A model generated the notes under the pieces. That model did not search any database, was not told where the DNA came from, and saw only the letters and a program-made list of their open reading frames with translations. DNA of 64,000 nucleotides from the NCBI GenBank assembly GCA_023266575.1, contig JAHFPV010000013.1, positions 61,579 through 125,578 of the forward strand. Reading direction: 5' to 3'. Made by a program: the position numbers and the translations under genes. Positions 26,539-35,763 of this stretch are shown here, in pieces (position 1 is the first letter of the stretch; each line of letters begins with the position of its first letter). The stretch comes from Sphingobium sp. (GTDB lineage: Bacteria > Pseudomonadota > Alphaproteobacteria > Sphingomonadales > Sphingomonadaceae).

Positions 26539-28200
26539 TCATAATGTTCTAAAGGCATTGGTAATCGGATAACGGCGGTCGCGGCCGAAATTGCGGCTGC
26601 CCAGTTTCACGCCGGGGGGCGACTGGCGGCGCTTATATTCCGCGACATAGAGCAGCCGTTCGATCCGCGCGACCGTATCGCGCTCGAACCCGCGCGCAAC
26701 CAGCTGATCGACCGACAATTCCTCCTCGACCAGACCATAGAGGATCGGGTCCAGTACCTCATAGGGGGGCAGGCTGTCATCGTCGCGCTGATCGGGGCGC
26801 AGTTCGGCGCTTGGCGGCTTGGTGATCACCCGCTGCGGCATGACCGGGCCGGTGGGGCCAAAGCCCTCACCCAGCGACGGGACATGCTCGTTACGCCAGC
26901 GCGACAGGTCGAACACGGTAGTCTTATAGGCGTCCTTCAGCACCGAATAGCCGCCCGCCATGTCGCCATAGATGGTGGCATAGCCGACCGACATCTCGCT
27001 CTTGTTGCCGGTGGTCAGCAGCATGTGGCCGAATTTGTTGGACAGCGCCATCAGCGTCACGCCGCGGATACGCGACTGGATATTCTCCTCGGTCAGGTCG
27101 CGCTGGCGCTCGGCGAACACATCGCTGAGCATCGTGTCGAACGCGCCGACCGCCGGTTCGATGGGAATGGTGTCGTAACGCACACCCAGCAGGCGCGCAC
27201 ATTCGACCGCATCGTCCAGGCTCTCCTGACTGGTGAAGCGCGATGGCATCATGACGCACCAGACCCTTGTCGGCCCCAGCGCATCGACCGCGACGGCGGC
27301 GGACAGCGCCGAATCGATCCCGCCGGACAGGCCCAGCACCACGCCGGGAAAGCGGTTGCGGTTCACATAGTCGCGCAGGCCCAATACCATCGCGTTGTAA
27401 ATGTCGGCGGGCCGCTCGTCGGGGACATGGCAATCGCCGGGCAGGCAGACCCACTGGCCATCCCATTTTTCCCACTGGGTCAGCACCAGCGCCTCTTCCC
27501 AGACCGGCAACTGCTGCGCGATGCCGAAATCGGCGTTCATGACGAAGGATGCACCATCGAACACCAGCTCATCCTGCCCGCCGACGCGGTTGAGATAGAC
27601 CAACGGCAGGCCGGTTTCGCGCACCCGCGTGCCGGCCACCATGGTCTGGCGCCGGTCATCCTTGTCGACCTCATAGGGGCTGCCATTGGGGCTGATCAAT
27701 ATCTCCGCGCCCTCGGCTTTCAGGTGCGCGGTGACGAAGGGGAACCAGATATCCTCACAGATCGGCACGCCGATCTTGACGCCACGAAAATCGATTGGTG
27801 CTGGCAGCGGGCCGGGGGCAAACAGGCGTTTTTCATCGAACGTGCCATAATTGGGCAATTCGCGCTTCTGCCGGATCTGTGTCACCGCGCCACCCTCCAG
27901 CAGGGCGACGACGTTGAACAGGACGCCATGCGCGGCGACCACGGTGCCGACCAGCATCGCCGGTCCGCCATCCGCCGTCGCCTGCGCCAGCCGGTCCAGT
28001 TCCTGATTCGCGCGCTCGACCAAAGCGGGTTTCAGCACCAGATCTTCGGGCGGATAGCCGATCAGCTGCAATTCGGGATAGACGATCAGGTCTGCGCCAG
28101 CGGCCTTGTCCCGCCATGCCAGCATCGCGTCCGCGTTGGCGGCAAGGTCGCCCACCGATTGGGTCATCTGGGCGAGGGCGATCACAAGTTTGTCGGTCAT
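26539..28200 (-). CDS. nadE: Glutamine-dependent NAD+ synthetase
   Basis: The 553-residue enzyme amidates nicotinic acid adenine dinucleotide to NAD+. The N-terminal nitrilase-type glutaminase domain (about 1-260) has its triad Glu43 (YPELQ), Lys112 (KRELPNYG) and Cys148 (PICEDIW). The synthetase domain begins near 275, with the ATP loop LSGGIDS at 291-297. The last residues GRDRRYPITNAF are typical. Length is complete and it diverges from prs across 135 bases. Confidence 0.96.
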   Translation of the reverse strand: MTDKLVIALAQMTQSVGDLAANADAMLAWRDKAAGADLIVYPELQLIGYPPEDLVLKPALVERANQELDRLAQATADGGPAMLVGTVVAAHGVLFNVVALLEGGAVTQIRQKRELPNYGTFDEKRLFAPGPLPAPIDFRGVKIGVPICEDIWFPFVTAHLKAEGAEILISPNGSPYEVDKDDRRQTMVAGTRVRETGLPLVYLNRVGGQDELVFDGASFVMNADFGIAQQLPVWEEALVLTQWEKWDGQWVCLPGDCHVPDERPADIYNAMVLGLRDYVNRNRFPGVVLGLSGGIDSALSAAVAVDALGPTRVWCVMMPSRFTSQESLDDAVECARLLGVRYDTIPIEPAVGAFDTMLSDVFAERQRDLTEENIQSRIRGVTLMALSNKFGHMLLTTGNKSEMSVGYATIYGDMAGGYSVLKDAYKTTVFDLSRWRNEHVPSLGEGFGPTGPVMPQRVITKPPSAELRPDQRDDDSLPPYEVLDPILYGLVEEELSVDQLVARGFERDTVARIERLLYVAEYKRRQSPPGVKLGSRNFGRDRRYPITNAFRTL

Positions 28201-28273
28201 GAACCGGGCCGTTAGAGCATTTTGCCGCCACGCGCAAAAGCGCCTTTCCAGCAGGAACGGACGCGGCTAAAGG

Positions 28274-28314
28274 GGCGGCGTTTTCACGCAGCGTCATTAA
28301 TTCGTCACGCCGCC
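28274..28314 (+). promoter_or_regulatory. Hairpin in the prs leader
   Basis: GGCGGCGT and ACGCCGCC form an 8-base inverted repeat around 25 bases, ending 21 bases before the prs start. It could be a leader hairpin; there is no T run to suggest termination. Confidence 0.3.
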
Positions 28315-28335
28315 AAATAGCAGGGGGACTTGGCC

Positions 28336-29271
28336 ATGAAGCTCATGACCGGCAATTCCAACAAGCCGCTCGCGGCCGCCATCGCCGACTATATCGAAAT
28401 CCCCCTGACCGACGCCAGCGTCCGCCGCTTCGCTGACGAGGAAGTGTTCGTGGAAATCCACGAAAATGTCCGGGGCGAGGATGTGTTCGTGATCCAGTCC
28501 ACCAGCTATCCGACCAACGACAATCTGATGGAATTGCTGATCATGATCGATGCGCTCAAGCGCGCGTCGGCCAAGCGGATCACCGCCGTCGTCCCCTATT
28601 TCGGCTATGCCCGGCAGGACCGCAAGCCCGGCCCGCGCACGCCCATCAGCGCCAAGCTGGTCGCCAACCTGATCACCAAGGCGGGTGCCGACCGCGTCCT
28701 GTCGGTCGATCTGCACGCGGGGCAGATCCAGGGTTTCTTCGACATTCCGACCGATAACCTGTTCGGTGCGCCGGTCATGTCGGCGGATATTCAGGCGCGC
28801 TTTGGCGACCGCAATATCATGGTCGTGTCGCCCGACGTCGGCGGCGTGGTGCGTGCGCGGGCGCTGGCCAAGCGGCTCGACAATGCGCCGCTCGCCATTG
28901 TCGACAAGCGCCGCGAGCGTGCGGGCGAATCGGAAGTGATGAACATCATCGGTGACGTGAAGGGCCGCTTCTGCGTGTTGATCGACGATATCGTCGATTC
29001 GGCGGGCACACTGTGCAACGCGGCCAGTGCGCTGAAGGCGGCGGGGGCAGAGGAAGTGGTCGCGTATGTCAGCCATGGCGTGTTGTCGGGTGGCGCGGTC
29101 GCGCGGGTCGAGGCGTCGGACCTGCTGGAACTGGTGATCACCGATTCGATCCAGGGCACCGATGCGGTCAACAATGCCGCGCATATCCGCCATTTGCCGA
29201 TCGCGCCTTTGCTGGGCGAGGCGATCAAGCGGATTGCCGACGAAAGCTCGGTGTCGAGCCTGTTTGATTGA
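28336..29271 (+). CDS. prs: Ribose-phosphate pyrophosphokinase
   Basis: Prs makes PRPP from ribose 5-phosphate and ATP, feeding purine, histidine and NAD synthesis; purH, hisN and nadE are all in this window. The 311-residue protein shows the ATP flexible loop [18 protein letters not shown], the metal-binding [15 protein letters not shown] and the PRPP loop [14 protein letters not shown]. The ATG at 28336 follows GGGGG at a good distance; a TTG 6 bases earlier is less likely. Confidence 0.96.
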   Translation: MKLMTGNSNKPLAAAIADYIEIPLTDASVRRFADEEVFVEIHENVRGEDVFVIQSTSYPTNDNLMELLIMIDALKRASAKRITAVVPYFGYARQDRKPGPRTPISAKLVANLITKAGADRVLSVDLHAGQIQGFFDIPTDNLFGAPVMSADIQARFGDRNIMVVSPDVGGVVRARALAKRLDNAPLAIVDKRRERAGESEVMNIIGDVKGRFCVLIDDIVDSAGTLCNAASALKAAGAEEVVAYVSHGVLSGGAVARVEASDLLELVITDSIQGTDAVNNAAHIRHLPIAPLLGEAIKRIADESSVSSLFD

Positions 29272-29276
29272 AAGCT

Positions 29277-29519
29277 TCAGGCCGCTGGTAGCAATATCAG
29301 CGGCATGGACAGGATCATGATCAGCGCGGCCACGACACGCTGGCCGCGCGATATGCCGAGCGGCTTGCCCTGCCAGACCATCGGGCAGGCCAGCACCGCC
29401 AGCGCGATCAGCAGGTTGGACAGGATGGTAGCGCCGCCGACCGGCATGTCCTGCCGCAGCGCAAGGCCCGAAAACAGGGCGACAAAACTCAGGAACCAGC
29501 CGATCAGCGCCATGGGCAA
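29277..29519 (-). CDS. Small membrane protein, 80 aa
   Basis: A short hydrophobic protein with three predicted transmembrane segments (about 3-20, 28-46 and 60-78) joined by a basic loop QGKPLGISRGQR. I do not recognise a family with certainty. It converges with prs, its stop lying 5 bases from the prs stop, and follows the VOC gene on the same strand after 43 bases. Start ATG at 29519 or 29513. Confidence 0.6.
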   Translation of the reverse strand: MPMALIGWFLSFVALFSGLALRQDMPVGGATILSNLLIALAVLACPMVWQGKPLGISRGQRVVAALIMILSMPLILLPAA

Positions 29520-29562
29520 CCCCTTTGTTCGCGAGTCTTAGCGTGACGGGGTTGCCGAAGGC

Positions 29563-29982
29563 TTAAGCCCAAGGATCGTAGCTGCCAAAGCTCCAGACAT
29601 TGCCTTCCGGGTCGAGCGCGCTGTAGCCGCGTCCCGGATAGCCGTCATTGTCGCGTGGCTCATCGACCACCACCGCGCCTTCATTGCGGGCGTGGAGACA
29701 ATGGCCATCGACATCGGGTATCACGACATAGACGCATCCGGTGACCCCGCCCAGGTCGCGCGCGGTGGACCAGGTGTAGAGCGATTCGCTGGCCATATCC
29801 TGCACGCTGCCCAGCATGATCATGCCCGCACCCAACACAAGTTGGGCATGGTGGATAATGGTCGGGTCGGCATCATCGGCATAGACGGCGTGGCGCACGA
29901 AACCGAAGGCGTCGCACAGAAAGTCTATCGCGGCAGGGGCGTCGGCATAGCGCAGGCATGGGATTACAGGCGAACCGGGCAT
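29563..29982 (-). CDS. VOC (glyoxalase-like) family protein
   Basis: The 139-residue protein has two beta-alpha-beta-beta-beta VOC repeats: IPCLRYADAPAAIDFLCDAFGF at the start, and a second half ending YSALDPEGNVWSFGSYDPW, the PhnB-like/glyoxalase signature. A metal-binding His in HHAQLVLG and Glu/Asp near the end are present. Members include glyoxalases, antibiotic-binding proteins and unknowns. The ATG at 29982 is preceded by AAGGAGGG, better than the ATG at 30000. Confidence 0.82.
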   Translation of the reverse strand: MPGSPVIPCLRYADAPAAIDFLCDAFGFVRHAVYADDADPTIIHHAQLVLGAGMIMLGSVQDMASESLYTWSTARDLGGVTGCVYVVIPDVDGHCLHARNEGAVVVDEPRDNDGYPGRGYSALDPEGNVWSFGSYDPWA

Positions 29983-30047
29983 TTTACCCTCCTTCTCCAT
30001 AGAGGCGCAGTCTAGCGCAAAGGGCGCGCAGCCGCTAGGCGAAGGGG

Positions 30048-30857
30048 ATGACCACCCGCGATGACCTGGCCCTTGCCAACCGCCTTGCCGACGCCGCTGG
30101 CGCGGCGATCCGCCCCTTTTTCCGCGCCCGCTATGACATGGAATATAAGGCGGACAAATCGCCGGTAACGGAGGCCGATCGCGCGGCTGAGGCCGCGATC
30201 CGGGCGATATTGGAGAAAGAGCGTCCGGGCGACGGCATCATTGGCGAGGAATATGGATCGGTGCGGGAGGATGCCGAACGGGTGTGGATTCTCGATCCGA
30301 TTGACGGCACCCGCAGTTTCATCGCCGGTCGGCCGATCTTCGGCACGCTGATCGCGCTGACGCAAGGGGGGTGGCCGACCATCGGGATCATCGACCAGCC
30401 GATCGCCAAAGAACGCTGGGCCGGTATGGCGGGGCAGCCGACGACCTTCAACGGCCAGCCGATCCGCACCCGCGCCTGCCGCGCGATCGAGGGCGCAGGC
30501 ATTGCGACGACCAGCCCGCACCTCTTCGATGATGGCGACGTGCCGCCTTATATGGCGCTGGTCGCGGCGGTCTCCGGCGGATCGCCGCGGCAGGGACCGG
30601 TCTATGGCGGGGATTGCTATAATTACGGCCTGGTTGCGTCGGGCTTCCTCGACATCGTGATCGAATCGGGGCTACAATCCTATGATTTCGCCGCTTTGGT
30701 GCCGGTGGTAGAGGGTGCTGGCGGGCTGATGTGCGACTGGCACGGTGAACCGCTGACCGCGGACAGCGACGGCCATGTGCTGGCGCTGGGCGATCCGGCG
30801 CGGCTGGAGGATGTGCTGGAGGCGATGGCGAACGCCGCGCATGGCCACAGCCACTAA
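30048..30857 (+). CDS. hisN: Histidinol-phosphatase, inositol monophosphatase type
   Basis: The 269-residue protein is a lithium-sensitive IMPase-fold phosphatase with metal-binding Glu67 in GEEYG and Asp83/Asp86 in DPIDGTRSF, and the C-terminal YDFAALVPVVEGAGG that binds the third metal. The sequence looks like the HisN type that dephosphorylates histidinol phosphate in alphaproteobacteria and actinobacteria. inositol-1-phosphatase activity is the alternative. The start ATG at 30048 lies 65 bases from the divergent VOC gene. Confidence 0.86.
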   Translation: MTTRDDLALANRLADAAGAAIRPFFRARYDMEYKADKSPVTEADRAAEAAIRAILEKERPGDGIIGEEYGSVREDAERVWILDPIDGTRSFIAGRPIFGTLIALTQGGWPTIGIIDQPIAKERWAGMAGQPTTFNGQPIRTRACRAIEGAGIATTSPHLFDDGDVPPYMALVAAVSGGSPRQGPVYGGDCYNYGLVASGFLDIVIESGLQSYDFAALVPVVEGAGGLMCDWHGEPLTADSDGHVLALGDPARLEDVLEAMANAAHGHSH

Positions 30858-30875
30858 GTTACAGGGGTAGGGTGG

Positions 30876-33038
30876 TCAAAAAATTCCCAGAAACTTCTTG
30901 TCCTGGCGTTTCTGCTCGCTTTTGCTGCCCTTGCCCTTCTCATCCTTTGCCGTCGTGCCCTGGCCGACATCGTCGCGCGGATTGCCGCGCTTGGTGCGCT
31001 GGGCGATCGCATTGGCACCGGACAGGATCGGGCCGCACGCCGCACCCTTTGCGTCGCCGACATCGGCGAAGGCGATAACCGCTGCCAGTGGCGTCCCCAC
31101 GACCGCCAGTCCTGCGGCCACACCGCTGCGCGCCAGCAGTTCGGGACTGATGACCGACATGCCGGGCCGGGCGAAATAGCCGTTGATGCCGATCGGCGAC
31201 TGACCGGAGAAGAGGCTGATCTTCTTGCTGTCGGCGCGGAAAGCGATGTCGAGGCTTTCGTTGCGGAAGGAAAAGCCGCCCCGCCCAGTCATTACATTTT
31301 TCTTCGTGTCGATCAGGATCGGGTCGGCGGCTGCCACGCCATTGCGCACGGTGAAGGCGATCAGGCCGCAATTGATCTGCACCGGATCCTTGAGCTTGCC
31401 CGCAAACATCTTGGTCGCGAACGTGCCGATGTCGAGTTCGGACAGTTGGACGTTGCGCGCCCACATCGTGCCAGCGGGCAGGATCACGGCGATGCGGCCA
31501 TTGGCGGTCGCGAGCGAATCGTGCAGCGTGTCGCCCATCCCCGTCATCTGCACGCGGCCCTTGATCGTGCCGGTCGTGCCGGACTGTTCGACACCCCAGC
31601 GTGCCAGCAACGTACCCATGGGCGTGGGGGCAAGGCGAATGTCGTAGCTGGTCCTGACCGGCGTGCCACGCGCATTGATCTCTATGTCCGACGCGACATG
31701 GCCGCCCGACATGTCGAAGGTCAGCGGTGAGAGGGTGAGCAGGCTGCGGTCGAGTTTCAGGGTCAGGGCGATGTCGGAAATGGGGACGCGCTCGGCCCGG
31801 ACGCGCTTGACGCTGTAAGTTACTTCGGCGTCGGAATTACGGATCGCATCGACACGCAGCGGCGTGTCAGGCAGCAGGCGCGGTGTGCCCTGCACCGTCT
31901 CGATCGCGCCAGCCGCGCCCTGCTTCTCGATCTTTTCAGGATCATAGCCAAAGAAAGGCGCGGCATCGATGATGTCGAGCGTTTGGGTCGACAGATCGGC
32001 TTTGAGCAACAGGCGGCCATCGGGAAGCGACGCAGTGAAGCGGCCCGCCAGATCGCTGGCGCCAAAGCGTCCCTGCAATTTCGTAAAGCGCCATTCGTCG
32101 CCGACCTTGGTCAGGGCCGATGTGAAGCGATAGGCGCGGGTGTCGGGAATGGCTGCGCCCAGGAAATCGAACAATAGGGTGAGATTGGGACCGCGGGTGA
32201 CCAGGCGCAGGTCGCTGCCTTCCAACTGCGTCGCGCCGGGCAGTGTGCCGGTGACGTCCACGACCGTCGCCCCCGCCTGCGCGCGCAGTTGCAGGCTGTT
32301 CTTGCCGCGTGAGACCGTGGCATTGGGAGAGAGCAAACTGCCTTTGAGCGTGAACGGCTTGCTTCGCATAGAGCCGGTGCCGGACAGGCGTATATCGCTG
32401 ATAAAGCGCGTATCTTTCGCCCGGACCGTCTCGAACCCGATGTCGGCATTCAGTTGCAGGCGTGGATCGCGGTAGCGCAGCGTGGTCCCTGCCAACCTGG
32501 CCTGGGTTATCAGGGGGAATACCATCGGCTTGCCGTCCGCCTTGGGATCGCCCAGCGTCCAGGTATTATGCTTGTGGTCGCGAGACCATTCTAGATCGAC
32601 CGCGCCATTGCGCAACTCCAGCCATGGCAGGCGGACCTTGTCGCCGAAAATCAGGCTGAGCGGCGCGATCCGCGCGTCGATCAGGTCGGCGCGGAACAGG
32701 TCGGGCTGGCTCGCCCAAGGCAGATTGGCGATGCGCGCCTTCTCCGCCCGGAACTTGATGCTGATCGGCGCGAAATAGAGCTGGAAATCGCCGCCGACCC
32801 GGACTTCGCGTTCGAGCCGGGTGCCCAATATCTGTTCGAACGGGCTTTTGAGGAAGCGCCCCTTGGTAATGAACAGGATCAGCCAGATCGCGAAGAGAAA
32901 GCCAATGATGCCCAGAAGGAGGCGCACGGGCCATGGCAATCTGCGCCACCGTTCGCGCAGGGCGGTCGCATGGGCGCGATAGCCTGCGCGGGGCGCGTGG
33001 GCCGGGCTTTCCGAAATCTGCGCATCACCATCGACCAT
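30876..33038 (-). CDS. AsmA family protein
   Basis: The 720-residue protein has a cytoplasmic basic tail, one transmembrane helix (about 38-60) and a long periplasmic region. The N-terminal AsmA block (about 60-200) and the C-terminal AsmA_2-like domain (about 480-640) share the repeating beta-strand pattern of AsmA/TamB-type proteins, which are thought to bridge inner and outer membranes and help move phospholipids. The C-terminus is rich in Lys/Gln and ends KFLGIF. It converges with hisN (18-base gap) and diverges from rpmI. Confidence 0.85.
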   Translation of the reverse strand: MVDGDAQISESPAHAPRAGYRAHATALRERWRRLPWPVRLLLGIIGFLFAIWLILFITKGRFLKSPFEQILGTRLEREVRVGGDFQLYFAPISIKFRAEKARIANLPWASQPDLFRADLIDARIAPLSLIFGDKVRLPWLELRNGAVDLEWSRDHKHNTWTLGDPKADGKPMVFPLITQARLAGTTLRYRDPRLQLNADIGFETVRAKDTRFISDIRLSGTGSMRSKPFTLKGSLLSPNATVSRGKNSLQLRAQAGATVVDVTGTLPGATQLEGSDLRLVTRGPNLTLLFDFLGAAIPDTRAYRFTSALTKVGDEWRFTKLQGRFGASDLAGRFTASLPDGRLLLKADLSTQTLDIIDAAPFFGYDPEKIEKQGAAGAIETVQGTPRLLPDTPLRVDAIRNSDAEVTYSVKRVRAERVPISDIALTLKLDRSLLTLSPLTFDMSGGHVASDIEINARGTPVRTSYDIRLAPTPMGTLLARWGVEQSGTTGTIKGRVQMTGMGDTLHDSLATANGRIAVILPAGTMWARNVQLSELDIGTFATKMFAGKLKDPVQINCGLIAFTVRNGVAAADPILIDTKKNVMTGRGGFSFRNESLDIAFRADSKKISLFSGQSPIGINGYFARPGMSVISPELLARSGVAAGLAVVGTPLAAVIAFADVGDAKGAACGPILSGANAIAQRTKRGNPRDDVGQGTTAKDEKGKGSKSEQKRQDKKFLGIF

Positions 33039-33096
33039 GGCGGCCTCAACGCCCCGGCGGGCGAAATGGCTCCGAAGCGCGGCATGTGCGAATCGC

Positions 33097-33125
33097 TTGC
33101 CTTTCCTTGCCCACCCGCCTATGCG
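33097..33125 (+). promoter_or_regulatory. Possible promoter of rpmI-rplT
   Basis: TTGCCT and TATGCG are separated by 17 bases, about 90 bases before the rpmI start. The spacing is ideal and the boxes are acceptable for a strong ribosomal-protein promoter, but this is only pattern matching. Confidence 0.4.
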
Positions 33126-33213
33126 CGCCCTTCGCGATATTCAGTGGGACCGCCCGGCTAACTAGGGCTGCCGGGGCTGTCTGTAATCGTCGCGCTACGC
33201 AAAGGAGACGAAA

Positions 33214-33417
33214 ATGCCCAAGCTCAAGACCAAGAGCGGTGTGAAGAAGCGCTTCAAATTCACCGCTTCCGGCAAGGTCAAGCACGGCGTCGCTGGCAAG
33301 CGTCACCGTCTGATCAGCCACAATGCCAAATATATTCGCCAGAACCGTGGTACTTCCGTGCTGTCCGATGCCGACGTGGCTCACGTCCGCCTCTGGGCGC
33401 CCTACGGCCTCAAGTAA
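33214..33417 (+). CDS. rpmI: 50S ribosomal protein L35
   Basis: The 67-residue, very basic protein matches L35 over its whole length ([20 protein letters not shown], then HRLISH and the C-terminal RLWAPYGLK). AAAGGAGA precedes the ATG. It is followed by rplT after 13 bases, so the pair is one transcript; infC is not next to it. Confidence 0.98.
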   Translation: MPKLKTKSGVKKRFKFTASGKVKHGVAGKRHRLISHNAKYIRQNRGTSVLSDADVAHVRLWAPYGLK

Positions 33418-33430
33418 GGAGTAAGGGACA

Positions 33431-33793
33431 ATGGCACGCGTCAAACGGGGTGTAACCACCCGCGCCAAGCATAAGCGGCTTCTGGTACAGGCGAAGGGCT
33501 ATTATGGCCGTCGCAAGAATACCATCCGCGTCGCCCGTCAGGCTGTCGAAAAGGCCGGCCAGTATGCGTATCGCGATCGCAAGGTTAAGAAGCGCAGCTT
33601 CCGTGGCCTGTGGATCCAGCGCATCAACGCGGGTGTCCGCGCTGAAGGCCTGACCTATTCGCAATTCATGCATGGCCTCAAGCTCGCCGGTGTGCAGCTG
33701 GACCGCAAGGTTCTGGCCGACATTGCGATGCACGAAGGCGAGGCGTTCAGCGCCATCATCGCCCAGGCCAAGGCTGCGCTGCCCGCAGCATAA
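33431..33793 (+). CDS. rplT: 50S ribosomal protein L20
   Basis: The 120-residue protein is a full-length L20 ([47 protein letters not shown]). It binds 23S rRNA early in large-subunit assembly and in many bacteria represses its own operon. A strong intrinsic terminator begins 25 bases after its stop, so the usual continuation into pheS-pheT is broken here. Confidence 0.98.
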   Translation: MARVKRGVTTRAKHKRLLVQAKGYYGRRKNTIRVARQAVEKAGQYAYRDRKVKKRSFRGLWIQRINAGVRAEGLTYSQFMHGLKLAGVQLDRKVLADIAMHEGEAFSAIIAQAKAALPAA

Positions 33794-33818
33794 GGCCGGT
33801 CGATCGCAAGATCGTCAA

Positions 33819-33856
33819 AAGGGCGCCGGGGCAGATGCTTCCGGCGCCCTTTTTGT
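33819..33856 (+). terminator. Intrinsic terminator of rpmI-rplT
   Basis: AAGGGCGCCGG pairs with CCGGCGCCCTT around an 11-base loop and is followed by a run of T residues (TTTTTGTTTT). This is a textbook rho-independent terminator. Confidence 0.9.
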
Positions 33857-33875
33857 TTTCTGGCCACACTAATCC

Positions 33876-33953
33876 CCGTTCGGGCTGAGCTTGTCGAAGC
33901 CCCGCACTTTCTTGAAGGAAAGAACGGCCCTACGACAGGCTCAGGGCGAACGG
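33876..33953. repeat. REP-like inverted repeat B
   Basis: The arm CCGTTCGGGCTGAGCTTG (continuing TCGAAGC) pairs with the terminal GACAGGCTCAGGGCGAACGG after a 28-base centre. It lies just past the rplT terminator and before the LysE-type gene. Same family as the elements at 26437, 41362 and 63366. Confidence 0.85.
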
Positions 33954-33989
33954 ATTTTATGATGAGCCGCCATCATGAGGACCAACCCC

Positions 33990-34604
33990 ATGTCGCTGCA
34001 TCTCTGGTGGCTTTATGTGACCGCCGTGTTCCTGATCTCCGCCACGCCGGGGCCGAACATGCTGCATGTGATGACGCAGAGCATCGCCCATGGTCCGCGC
34101 CGCGCGCTGGCGACGATGGCGGGGCTGATGAGCGCGGTGCTACTGTGCCTGATCGCGTCGGCGCTGGGGCTGGGGGCGTTGCTCAAGGCCTCGCCGCGCC
34201 TGTTCGACGTGCTGCGTTACGCGGGCGTTGCCTATCTGGTCTGGCTGGGGATCAAGGCTTGGCGCGCGCCGGTTGGCGGGGTTGATGGCGCGGTGTCCAA
34301 GCGTTCGGATCGCGCGCTCTATCTGACCGGGCTGCTGACCGGCCTGTCCAACCCCAAGCTGATCATCTTCGCCGCCGCGCTGTTTCCCCAGTTCATTGAC
34401 CCTGCCCGTCCGTTCGGGATGCAGCTGGCGATCCTGGTGATCAGCTTCGTCGTGATCGAATTGGGCTGGCAGGCTGCTTATGCGCTGGGCGGGATCAAAC
34501 TGGCCCGTTGGCTGGCACCGGTGAACCGCCAGCGCCTGTTCAACCGGGCGACCGGCGTGATGTTCATCGGTTTTGGCGGCGCATTGCTGGGCGCGCGGGC
34601 GTAA
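33990..34604 (+). CDS. LysE family amino acid exporter
   Basis: The 204-residue inner-membrane protein has six predicted helices and the RhtB/LysE signature near the N-terminus (ISATPGPNMLHVMTQSIAHG), plus LTGLSNPKLIIFAAALFPQF in the middle. LysE/RhtB proteins export amino acids such as lysine, threonine or homoserine lactone; the substrate here is unknown. The ATG at 33990 (MSLHLWW) is favoured by GAGGA upstream. It sits between rplT and pheS, where no gene is usual. Confidence 0.9.
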   Translation: MSLHLWWLYVTAVFLISATPGPNMLHVMTQSIAHGPRRALATMAGLMSAVLLCLIASALGLGALLKASPRLFDVLRYAGVAYLVWLGIKAWRAPVGGVDGAVSKRSDRALYLTGLLTGLSNPKLIIFAAALFPQFIDPARPFGMQLAILVISFVVIELGWQAAYALGGIKLARWLAPVNRQRLFNRATGVMFIGFGGALLGARA

Positions 34605-34618
34605 GCCTTCCCTTGCAC

Positions 34619-34641
34619 GGCGCGCCTCGCTAAGGCGCGCC
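34619..34641 (+). promoter_or_regulatory. Short hairpin before pheS
   Basis: Two copies of the palindrome GGCGCGCC flank TCGCTAA and form an 8-base-pair stem, starting 14 bases after the LysE-type stop and ending 30 bases before pheS. It could act as a weak terminator or leader hairpin; no T run follows, and no leader peptide rich in Phe is visible. Confidence 0.35.
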
Positions 34642-34671
34642 TATGTTTCCGCTCCTCAGGAATGACAGTAG

Positions 34672-35763
34672 ATGACAGACATTAGCGCATTGAAAGCCGG
34701 GCTGATTGCCGACATTGCCGTCGCGGACACGCTGGACGCAGTCGAGGCGTTGCGCGTTGGCGCGCTTGGCAAGAGCGGAGTCATTACCGGCCTGCTCAAG
34801 ACGCTGGGCGGCATGTCGCCGGACGAGCGACTGGAAAAAGGCCCGCCCATCCAGGATCTGCGCGAATCCGTGACCGCCGCGATCGCCGCGAAAAAGGCGG
34901 CGCTGGAGCAGGCGGCGCTCGACGCGCGGCTGGCGTCTGAGAAGATCGACATGACGCTGCCCGCCGATCTTGATCCGCAGGGCAGCGTGCATCCTGTCAG
35001 CCAGGTGATGGACGAACTGGCGGAAATCTTCGCTGATCTGGGTTTCTCGGTCGCGACCGGACCGGAGATCGAGGATGACTGGCATAATTTCACCGCGCTC
35101 AATATTCCTGAGACGCACCCGGCGCGCGCCATGCACGATACTTTCTACTTCCCCGACGAGGAGGGGCAGAAGCGGATGCTGCTGCGGACCCATACCTCGC
35201 CGGTGCAGATTCGCACGATGATGACGACGCCGCCGCCGATCCGCATCATTGCGCCGGGCCGCGTCTATCGCAGCGACTCAGATGCGACCCACACGCCGAT
35301 GTTCCATCAGATCGAGGGGCTGGTGATCGACAAGGGGATCACGCTGGGGCATCTCAAATGGACGCTGGAAACCTTCCTCAAAGCCTTTTTCGAGCGGGAG
35401 GATATCGTCCTGCGGCTGCGCCCCAGCTACTTCCCCTTCACCGAACCCTCTGTCGAGGTCGATGTCGGCTATACGCTGGTCAACGGCCAGCGTGTCATTG
35501 GCGGGGACGGCGATGCGGCGGACGGCGGCTGGCTGGAAGTGTTGGGCAGCGGCATGGTCAACCGGCGGGTGATCGAGGCGTGCGGGCTGGACCCGGATGA
35601 GTGGCAGGGCTTTGCCTTTGGCACCGGGGTCGACCGGCTGGCGATGCTCAAATATGGGATGAACGACTTGCGGGCCTTCTTCGACGGCGATCTGCGCTGG
35701 CTCAAACATTATGGCTTTTCGGCGCTGGACGTGCCGACGCTGAGCGGGGGAGTGGGCGCATGA
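34672..35763 (+). CDS. pheS: Phenylalanine-tRNA ligase alpha subunit
   Basis: The 363-residue protein has the N-terminal coiled coil (about 10-95) and the class II catalytic core: [12 protein letters not shown] (motif 2 region), [24 protein letters not shown] and the C-terminal motif 3 [16 protein letters not shown]. It forms the alpha2beta2 enzyme with PheT, whose ATG overlaps its stop by 4 bases. Confidence 0.97.
   Translation: MTDISALKAGLIADIAVADTLDAVEALRVGALGKSGVITGLLKTLGGMSPDERLEKGPPIQDLRESVTAAIAAKKAALEQAALDARLASEKIDMTLPADLDPQGSVHPVSQVMDELAEIFADLGFSVATGPEIEDDWHNFTALNIPETHPARAMHDTFYFPDEEGQKRMLLRTHTSPVQIRTMMTTPPPIRIIAPGRVYRSDSDATHTPMFHQIEGLVIDKGITLGHLKWTLETFLKAFFEREDIVLRLRPSYFPFTEPSVEVDVGYTLVNGQRVIGGDGDAADGGWLEVLGSGMVNRRVIEACGLDPDEWQGFAFGTGVDRLAMLKYGMNDLRAFFDGDLRWLKHYGFSALDVPTLSGGVGA

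Noticed and set aside
34605-34671. Phe-rich leader peptide and attenuator for pheST
   Set aside because: No short frame with Phe codons precedes pheS, and the hairpin lacks a T run and an alternative pairing partner.
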